From Rhizomucor pusillus (Eukaryota > Mucoromycota > Mucoromycetes > Mucorales > Lichtheimiaceae): a stretch of 64,000 nt of DNA. A model generated the notes under the pieces. That model saw nothing but the letters and a program-made list of their open reading frames with translations. It did no database searches and was not told the DNA's origin. This document shows positions 56,201 to 64,000 of the stretch, in pieces. How positions within the stretch are numbered: the stretch's first letter is position 1; the number at the start of each line of letters is the position of its first letter. The stretch covers positions 125,534 through 189,533 of the forward strand of contig FWWN02000701.1 in assembly GCA_900175165.2 (NCBI GenBank). Reading direction: 5' to 3'. Both the position numbers and the translations under genes were made by a program.

Positions 56201-59026
56201 CATCCTTTTGGTCCAGGAAATTAAAGGCAGCTCTGAGTTCTTCTTGCAAGCTGGCACCCAGCGATATTTCTGTATCATTGCCTGGAGACTTGGTAGCCGT
56301 GCTATCTGTGCTTGCTTTCCGGGATTGCATTTGCTTTCTGCGAGCATTAGCCCGTCGCGTGGAAGATCCCATCAACGGCATAGTGCCAGGGACAACAAAA
56401 TCAGCCAACCCGCCGCTTGAGCCAAATTGCATTGCCAATTGGTTCTTGAACTCCTCGGACAAGTCCATCGCCATCGTCTTTCGCTTGTTTTCATCAAAAA
56501 GCGTTGACGTCTATTTGCAACATCAGCATGCAATTAAATAGCGATAATACCACTACGAAGGATTACCTGTTTTGTATCATCCTTGAAGGTATTTCCCATA
56601 TCTCTTGATGATCTACCCTCCAAGCTTTCCTGCGCCTTTACTCTTCCCATTGCCTTTGCAAATTCCTTGCGCGGTATAATAATGTCTCCTTCTTGATTGT
56701 TATCGTCGTCTATATCCACAATGATCTTTTGAAACATATCTAATTGGTTTTGCAGTGTCGCAACGTCTCTGTCATAATTTCCCTGTAGCTCACGGAGTTT
56801 GCCTTGTAGAGTCGATATTGTATGCCTCGACATTCTTAGCAAATCTTCCAACGATGCAGTCTTTTCCTTCAACTGTTGCACTTCAAGTCCTAAGTATTAA
56901 ACTGTTAGACACACACTTTAAAGCAAGCGTTTCCGGGCAGGATTACCTCCACCTCCACCTCCGCGTTCATTTAATTCCTGCAACAGCTGATCACGCTCTT
57001 GTGCAACTCGATCGTACATATCTTGCAGATTTCGAACTTCTTCCAATGTTGCCTGCAGCTGATCTTGATCTGCAAACTTATCAAGCAAATGTTGAACGGA
57101 TGTGCCGTACGAACTAGAGAAATCCTCTACCAGGCCCTTGTGGTCAAGCACCACCTGGGTGATCAGATTATCAATAACTTGAAAATATCGTGTCTTGAGT
57201 TCGCCTTCATCTCGTATGAGGAGGATGTGCTGCAGGCAACTGAGGAAAAAGTCATAACTGCGCGTTCCTTCGACGCTGGAAAGTACACATTCGAATACAT
57301 CGTGTGGATCGTTAAGGTCTCGTAGAAATTTGTCGTGATAAATTTCCATCACATCGTCCTGGTCGTTTTCTGCTAGCAATCGAAATTCGCGAACCTGGCG
57401 ATCGATTTGTTCATTGTTGAATTCAAACATCTGATCCATCAATTGTTCCAGCCCAGAGGCATTCATTTGATTCCGTAAATGGATACGCATTTCAGGATCT
57501 TCAACCACGTTGATGATAGCGTTGACTAGCAGCATATTATACAGCTATAAAGAATGACTTAGTACATGTCACGAGCTAATCCTTCCATCACCTACGGCAT
57601 ATTCCGCTAGTTGTCCATCCGCCGTGTTTCCGTGTGTACCAAGTCGTTTATAGTCATCGCTAGCGCCGACCATGCTACCCATGCGACCTCTGCCACCCAT
57701 AGTATGCTTCAGTTCTCGAAGCCATGCATCGAAACGTCCGTAGCCTTTTCTTGCGTCCCGTAGTTGGTCCATAGACTTGAGCACGAGCTCCTGCCCGACA
57801 GGTGCCTTGTAATAACATAAGAAAATCAAGACTTCGCAAACCAATCGTCTATTCAGCATAGATGGCGATATTATACAGTTCACGATTTCCTGTACACACT
57901 GAGGGCTCTTGAGTGCTTCTTTCGCACCGACCTAGATACGAATGTAAGTTAAAAAACATTTGAGCTAAACCCTAGACTTGTCTTACCGTGTTATTCAATA
58001 GAGCTTTGAAACATTTCAGTATCTCTCCTTCAACTTGGAGTTCCGGATCACGCCTACGGATTACAATATTCAGTAATAAGCCCGAGAAACGGTATTCCGC
58101 TATATTTATACGTACCTGTTTCTAGTTCGATTCAGAGCTGCCAGCTGCGTAGTGATGATTTGCATACCGCGCATCCCAATGAATTGGCGAACCCAGCTAC
58201 GCCGTGGCACGTGAGACCAAAAATCAGCTTTATATTAAAAGGGTTGAATTTACCTCAATGGCATTGTCCTCAAGCTCACACCCAAGTGAGCGAGTGTCTT
58301 AGCATGATATCCTTTGGGATCAGGCTCAGATAGTTTCCTGACATAGTATTCTGGTCCACTTTTCTCTCCTGTATCCTTTTCTACGGATCCACCTCTTTTC
58401 GATGCCGGCGTTGTCGACTTTGCAGCTATGCCAGCTTCAGCTTGTATGTCTTGGATCACCATCAATCTCTTTTTTTCGATTGGAAAAGCCATCATAACTG
58501 CTCTCGCGTTTGAATCGTGAATGCCTCGTCGAGCCTATGATCGAAAGCGAGTTGGCAAATATCCACGTAAACGTCTCATTTATGCAACTTACCAGCATCT
58601 TTTCAAAGCGAGCATCGATCTCAGCATCCGTCAAGGTGTCAGGATCACATCCGAGTCCAAAATCAGTTATCGTGTCAGCCGTACTGAGAAACGAAAAGGT
58701 ATTATTTGACGTCTGCGAGCTTCGAAAAGACGAACCCTCGCCGTTTCCTATGAGCCAGATACGGTTTCAGTAGACGATTTCCGGACGATCGGCGCGAGAC
58801 ACTCACCAGAGAAGTACTCTTCAACCGAGACATTCGAGGCGGTAGAGCTGTAGGTACTAGGCGGTGCGCGATGAACCGGACTAGGTGGTGATGAAGACCG
58901 ACCTCTCGATTTTGTAGACGAGATGCTGTAGTTACTGCCTGTGCTGCTAGTGGGTGCAAGTCTCGGAGAGACCGAAGGATCTGGTCGACGCCTCCCTTTC
59001 GCTTTGCTTCGACCAAAGATGTCCAT
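53225..59026 (-). CDS. diaphanous-type formin (GBD/FH3, FH1, FH2, DAD)
   Basis: Actin nucleator for polarity and cytokinesis, of the Bni1/SepA/For type. It starts MDIFGRSKAKGRRRPDPSV with a Ser/Pro-rich tail. The Rho-binding and FH3 region spans about 58640-56900 (LTDAEIDARFEKMLVSCI; RKGYGRFDAWLRELKHTM; VFECVLSSVEGTRSYDFFLS). A coiled coil follows at about 57080-56540, then a Ser/Thr-rich stretch. FH1 is a proline run coded by G-rich plus-strand DNA at 55473-55612. FH2 runs about 55300-53750: RALQWQKLQMDRLKSTIW, KHIPFSEVKSKILAVDD, LVLMVGNFLNSSSFQGGAFG, VTYFGENPRDVKPDEFF. The DAD-like end reads IMDNLLLKLRAGELTSAVKR, followed by basic residues. This is the autoinhibited Rho-activated layout. 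About 18 introns; convergent with SMC1. Confidence 0.92.
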
Positions 59027-60020
59027 TAAATAAACATTTAGCGCTTTAGGAGGAAAAGGTCTATTGCGAGTTCACTGCAAGGTACAAACGAACAGAATAG
59101 CAGACAGACTCGCGTTACACAAAACCTTCTTGTTGGACATTGTCATTTTTGCATTTCAGACCGTGCTCAGTTCCTTTACCCACCACCACTATTGTCAATT
59201 GCTTTACATTGAATTATGCCTGTGAGAAATGGGAGCTGCTTGTGAATATCCGGGATTCATCGTTTACTCTACGGCTTGCGTAGGCAATGCTGGATTCTAC
59301 TCCTGAAGGAATTGTAGGATCATCTTACATTTGATTTGGAACAGCCACGAAACAGCGACATTTATCTACAGTAGCATATTACATTAGTACCTGCATATGT
59401 TTACTTATATTTATTTTGCGTGATCTTGGAGGACGTTCTGGGAAACATGGTAAGGACATACCATTTCATTGAAATCTCCTTCCGCAATGGAGCGGACCTT
59501 TACAGCTACTGTATTCTCGATTTTTTTTTTCACTCCAAAGCTCGTACCTTCGCCGATCGCCTGCGACGTTTTTTCACCGGACGACGACGACGATTTCTAG
59601 GAGGAGGCTTTAACGTGTTATCTTCTCTGTTAATATTATGCACATTCAACCTTTAAATCAGCAGTAACCCGTCTATAAACTGTACATTACATTCCTACAC
59701 TTCTTTGTCAGCAATCAACGAATCACACACTCGCCAATTTTCATACTTTGCCGCTCACTATTACGCCACCTCACGCTTATTTTGGCTGTATAGACTGTAC
59801 AAAGACCCAAGATTCCAGCCGAGTTCATAATATTACGCAAGCATTCGTATACACTTTTTATCGCCATACACACCCACCCACTCCAGCCCCTGTCCAGATA
59901 CTCAGCCAAGAACATATAACGACAGGAAGCATTTGATACAACCGGCAAGAACGATATCAACTTTGTCTCCAACGTGCTTGCTTTTCACTGAAGAAGGAAA
60001 AAGAAACCCGATTAATAAGC
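59027..60020. other. divergent region between formin and deubiquitinase genes
   Basis: About 1 kb between two start codons. On the minus strand near 59400-59650 there is a very basic open stretch (KPPPRNRRRRPVKKRRRR) flanked by plausible splice sites (see findings). Otherwise no gene was recognised. Promoters of both flanking genes must lie here. Confidence 0.5.
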
Positions 60021-61990
60021 ATGCCTACAGGGAATGTAAGTTGTGACAGTAGGAGATCTAAAGTATATCTGTACTGAAGTGAACGCCTTAGACGAATGGC
60101 AATATTCTTACGCCGAGCTTTGCTTTCGGTGAGCTCTCTCGTGACGAGATCAATACAGTTTTGGCGCAAGCAGGTGTTTCATTGCTTCCGCCAAAGAGAG
60201 TAAGCAATCGAAAATAAGGGTAAAGAAAGGGGCGCAAACTAAAAGCCTGATTTAGACACCGTTTGCTACAGGCGTTCGAAGGAAACGGAAACCAAAAGAG
60301 ACCTCTGTGAAGGTTGATGTCGACAAACTGGAGAATGCGGTCCCTAACGGCGTACCGCCGCCAAAGGAGAAATCTGCAAGAGCTGATATAGCTACGCCTG
60401 TGTTGGAAGATTCTGTTCAAAAAGATGCAGCAACTGTTGCTGAAAACCAAACTGGCCCTCAGACTTCTACGGAAAAAGCTGCGGTTTCGCCTGCGAAGGC
60501 GAAACCATCGAGTTGGGCTGCTCTTCTCAGAACTTCAGCGGATCAAACAAAGCAAAAGACCAAAGGCTCAGGAACCACGACACCGTCAAGTACTCCAAAG
60601 CCAAATGTGAACGCTGTAGCTCCACCGGCACAAAATGCGCCTCCGAAATTTGTTGGCATCGCAGATATTATTTCACGATATGAGGCTCGATTCGATGCAC
60701 CTCTTTTGGAGCCTCGTGGTTTGATTAATAATGTCAATACTTGCTTCATGAACGTTATCTTACAGCCGTTATCACATTGTCCACCGTTCTACAATCTGAT
60801 CAAGACGATCGGACAGCATGTCGTCCATTCATTTAGAAGCAAGACACCGCTTCTGGATTCTCTGATCGAATTTATAAATGAATTCCGCGTGGATACAACA
60901 GCGCCGAACGATACGAACCCTGAACCTTACGGGGAACCATTTGTTCCAGAATATGTGTACGATGCACTTCGTGGACAGAAGCGATTCGATTCTCTAAAAG
61001 TATGCAACGAATTTGGACCATTGCGCAACGGCGTGAAGAGTCTTTATTAATGCACAATTTAGGGCCGTCAAGAAGATGCAGAAGAATTTCTCTGCTTTTT
61101 ATTGGATGGATTACACGAAGAGATGGTCGCATTTTTGAAGGAAAAAGAAGATCCTGAGAAAAAGGGTGCTTCTGCGCAAAATGGTAGTGCAAATGGTTGG
61201 CTGGAAGTTGGGCCAAAGAATAAGACGAGCAGTCTCCAGACGGTAATAGGTTACAATGCTATTTTACAGACATTGTGCTCATCAATTCTGACGGTTCAGA
61301 CCGGTTTTGAGGAATCCCCGATCAGCAAGATCTTTGGAGGAAAGATGCGATCCATTTTGCGATGCCCTGGAGCAAAAGATTCAGTCAATTTGGAACCATT
61401 TCAATCTCTTCCTTTGGACATCCAACCAGAAAATGTCAAGACTGTTGAGGATGCTATGGGCAACATTACAATTCCCGAGGTGATGCACGACTTCATGTCG
61501 CCTAAGAACATTCGAGTAGAAGCAACAAAGCAAGTATACTTGGAATCGCTACCACCAGTCTTGATATTACACATGAAGCGGTTTGTATTTGATAATGTCG
61601 GTGGTGTACAAAAGTTGCAAAAGCCTGTCCAGTATGGTGCAGAGTTAACGATTCATCCGGAATGGATGACACCGGTACTGCGTTCTGGCAATCCAATCAA
61701 GTATCGTCTTTTCGGAAGTAAGTGAAGAGAAAAAGAATGCGCGAAAATCTAGTTGTTAAGTCTGATCTCTACGTTATTTTCTAGTTGTATACCATCACGG
61801 TGCATCTGCAGGAGGAGGACACTACACTTGCGATATTCGGAGACAAAACGGCGAATGGCTACATATTAACGACACCAACATTACTCCTGTGTCTGAGCAA
61901 GATGTCTTGCTGACCGACCATAATACCCGTACATCTGAAATGATCCATGCAGATCAAACGGCCTATATACTTTTTTATACGAGGGCATAA
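60021..61990 (+). CDS. UBP3: ubiquitin-specific protease, USP10/Ubp3 type
   Basis: Cysteine deubiquitinase. Exon 1 (60021-60035) codes only MPTGN; the next adds TNGNILTPSFAFGELSRDEI, then TPFATGVRRKRKPKETSV. A disordered N-terminal third, rich in Pro/Thr/Ala, precedes the catalytic domain. Its Cys box is RGLINNVNTCFMNVILQPLS with the nucleophile Cys; the usual Gly two residues before Asn-x-Cys is Val-Asn here. Further landmarks are GRQEDAEEFLCFLLDGLHEE, LPPVLILHMKRFVFDN, and the His box ASAGGGHYTCDIRRQNGEW with NDTNITPVSEQDVL. It ends AYILFYTRA. The compact domain with the CPPFYNLIK segment is typical of the USP10/Ubp3 branch, which in yeast acts with Bre5 on coat proteins and ribophagy (family knowledge). 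Confidence 0.88.
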
Positions 61991-62058
61991 ACCGACATGT
62001 TTCATTTTAAAAAAGCAAACAACAAAAACAAAGCAAAGTTCAACGACAAACTGGATTG

Positions 62059-62660
62059 CTAATGCGTAACGTATCCTTTGCCTTTGTAACCCTCAGAGGA
62101 AATACCAGTGATGGGGTTAGAGTTTTGACGTTTGAGATACTCGTTTGTTTTTTCCTCCCACTCTCTGGTGGTGGTACGCGGTTTCTCTTCGCCTGGAATG
62201 TGATAGTCAAAGTTACCATGAGAAGAATCGAAGAGAATCCATCAATAATGATCTTACCGTTCACACGGATAACATAGAAGAGAAGGCCGGATGCTGCTAG
62301 CACGCCGCCGACGCCGCCCGCGACTCTTGCCGCATGACCAGGGTGTGTCAAAGGCTCGCGTGGGCCATGAGGTCCAAAAGCAATATAATCTATTGTAAAT
62401 ATTCAGCAGGTCATATTCTTTTCTTATTAAGGAGTATACTTACATGCGGCCTTTTTATTATCCTGGGATAGAGCCTTCCAGTCACCCTTTTGCGCCTCTT
62501 CAAGCTCCTTGGCGATTGAGTTTTGTTCAGATTGAGACATTGTTCTCCATCGCGTCTCAAGATTCTCAAGCGTCAAGGACGATGCTCGACGCTGAATAAG
62601 CTTTATTTTGGAGCCTTGTTGCAGAGCTTTTGCAGTTCTCGTGGCGGTCGCGCGGAACAT
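62059..62660 (-). CDS. COX5: cytochrome c oxidase subunit IV family (fungal Cox5)
   Basis: Nuclear-encoded inner-membrane subunit of complex IV. The start at 62660 gives a presequence MFRATATRTAKALQQGSKIK; the frame is open to 62777, but the Met at 62660 fits the family. The mature part reads LTLENLETRWRTMSQSEQN, EEAQKGDWKALSQDNKKAAY, YIAFGPHGPREPLTHPGHAA, then a membrane helix GGVGGVLAASGLLFYVI. The tail is REWEEKTNEYLKRQNSNPIT, ending GISSEGYKGKGYVTH, which is nearly invariant in fungal Cox5. Two introns interrupt after KKAA and after VN. Convergent with the deubiquitinase gene, only 68 bp between the stops. Confidence 0.94.
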
Positions 62661-63345
62661 GGAAAAAAGGTTGGTGTGAAAACAAGACGACCGCACAGCC
62701 AGCTCACGCCTTATGCAGCTAGCAGGTGAACTCCGATGCTCTGAATAGATAACACGAAGATGCTCGTCGCAAAACAAACTCCTTGATTCCCAAAGATAAT
62801 GAAATTAAAGGATAGGTTTGAAGTAGTAATATCCGTTTGCGAAGCGCTCCTGCAGTATGCAAAGGCTGTTAAGTAGCATGGCTATGGAGTTTGCGAATAT
62901 CCCCTCGACGACATAATCCTTTCTAGTCCAATACACCGAGTAAAAAAGCTTTCAAACATTTTCATAAAACTCTTCTAATAAAGACCAAATACAAAAGATA
63001 AGAAAGGATAATGAGTTGCCTGTAATCCAAACTAGGCTGACTGACGTGGCAGGAAAACTCTACAAAAGCCATGCGCACGTTGCCGAATTGGAGGAAACCG
63101 TGAACTTTCTGCGGGACAATGTCAACTATGTTCTTGCGCTTACTAAGTCAAGAACTCGCAATATTTTACTCTTAATTTGACTTTCTCGAAACTGAACATC
63201 ATACCTTTTACACGGTCGTCTTTGTATGTCTTTGCAGCTTGAAAGCGGATCTGTTGACTTTGTTACGGAGTTAAAAAATTGGTCTGGTCCGTGGAGTTCC
63301 ATTCCAGATGGTGGCTTTCTACTTCAATTATTTTCTTTCAAGCAA
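62661..63345. other. divergent region COX5 / ALB1 with unexplained coding-like stretches
   Basis: It holds the promoters of both genes. On the plus strand two open stretches read like protein: 62979-63120 (RLTDVAGKLYKSHAHVAELE) and about 63238-63345 (LESGSVDFVTELKNWSGPW). The second runs in frame into the ALB1 start. They may be exons of an upstream small gene or of a longer ALB1 form. I cannot name a family. Confidence 0.45.
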
Positions 63346-63832
63346 ATGGGAAACAAAATTGCAAATCGAGGTACGACAGAATTGCCGTTGTAGTCCATTG
63401 TAAATTAAAGTTTACTTGTCTTTACAGTTGCTAAGCAGCAAAAATCGAATGGCGTAATCCACGGCCGAGTTACATCCAAGAAGAAACAGCAAAAGATTGA
63501 TCGAGCAATCCGTCTCGTACGTTGTTAATCGCTTGTTCTCGATGATACGAACGAGTTGCCTGAACAACTCTTCATATTGCTATAGGAAAAACGTCATTTG
63601 GCCGAATTGGGCATTATTCCAGCACCAGAGGAAGAAATGAAGGGTATGCGTCAGAAGTGGTGGTGAAATATGCGACACTTGTACATTTGCTAACCTGCCG
63701 TCCATGTGGATAGATGCGAACGAGGTCGTCAAAGCATCTCCAGCAAAGCAGAAGGTTGTAATCGAGGTCCCTGCAGAGATTTTGGAAGCGGCAGCAAATG
63801 GTCCTGGCACGACACTTGGCCAGCCACAGTGA
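63346..63832 (+). CDS. ALB1: Alb1-like pre-60S ribosome export factor
   Basis: Small basic shuttling protein that in yeast binds Arx1 on late pre-60S particles. Exons 63346-63370, 63428-63516, 63586-63643 and 63714-63832 give 96 residues with all frames kept. The evidence for Alb1 is the core TSKKKQQKIDRAIRLEKRH, comparable to the SKKRAKKIERN core of yeast Alb1, and the C-terminal GPGTTLGQP, comparable to its GQGTTLGGP. The protein is shorter than yeast Alb1 (175 residues). The start MGNKIANRG is chosen because it fits a short basic N-terminus; the frame is open upstream, so a longer form is possible. Confidence 0.65.
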
Positions 63833-64000
63833 AGATACGACGACGAACTTTCATTGAGACAAACTGCATTTAAGCTGTAAATATGTGATTGCATTTTTTT
63901 AATGAGCCAATATAATATCTTATACCTAGCATTCTATCGGAAAGGATATCATTTCAATGGATGATTTCTCTCCAATCATATGCATGAACATTGATTTTCC
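63833..64000. other. 3' flank of ALB1-like gene; nothing recognised
   Basis: AT-rich sequence to the window edge with no coding frame or other feature that I can support. Confidence 0.5.

Overview
The window is nuclear DNA from a fungus, most likely an early-diverging lineage such as Mucoromycota (inference). Almost every gene is split by short GT-AG introns, mostly about 50-70 nt. The RNA polymerase II CTD has regular YSPTSPS heptads. Fungal-type genes (ALB1, NEO1, a formin with a C-terminal DAD) sit beside a Frizzled/Smoothened-like receptor, a class absent from Dikarya but reported from early-diverging fungi. No prokaryotic, viral, CRISPR, rRNA or convincing tRNA feature was found.

Layout, left to right: 3' end of a WDR91-like gene (+); RPB1 (-); a tentative tiny membrane-protein gene (-) facing ELP1 (+); VPS2/CHMP2 (+); NEO1/ATP9 flippase (-), divergent from a ribosomal-L1-fold assembly factor (+); a hormone-sensitive-lipase-like hydrolase (-); about 2.1 kb without a recognised gene; ORC4 (-); a short conserved fungal protein with a presequence (-); about 1.5 kb without a recognised gene; the Frizzled-like receptor (+); RPS9 (-); an intronless protein with ten SANT/Myb repeats (-); LETM1 (-); RPL21 (-); about 2.4 kb without a recognised gene; MCM6 (+); a polyol dehydrogenase (-); TRM4/NSUN2 (-); SMC1 (+); a formin (-); a USP10/Ubp3-type deubiquitinase (+); COX5 (COX IV family, -); and ALB1 (+).

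The genes are mostly housekeeping: transcription (RPB1), tRNA modification (ELP1, TRM4), ribosome production (RPS9, RPL21, the L1-like factor, ALB1), DNA replication and cohesion (ORC4, MCM6, SMC1), membrane traffic (VPS2, NEO1, WDR91, Ubp3), mitochondria (LETM1, COX5) and polarity (formin). There is no operon logic. Several pairs share a divergent promoter: NEO1/L1-like with 116 bp between start codons, TRM4/SMC1, formin/UBP and COX5/ALB1. Two perfect ACGCGT boxes precede SMC1.

The most unusual items are the Frizzled-like receptor, the ten-repeat SANT protein that begins with a mitochondrial-like presequence, and several small coding-like patches that match no recognised family. Exon boundaries were worked out by eye from reading frame, GT-AG sites and remembered family alignments. 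Where summed exon lengths were checked they gave whole codons: RPB1 1765 aa, VPS2 221 aa, RPS9 191 aa, RPL21 160 aa, ALB1 96 aa and the short fungal protein 126 aa.
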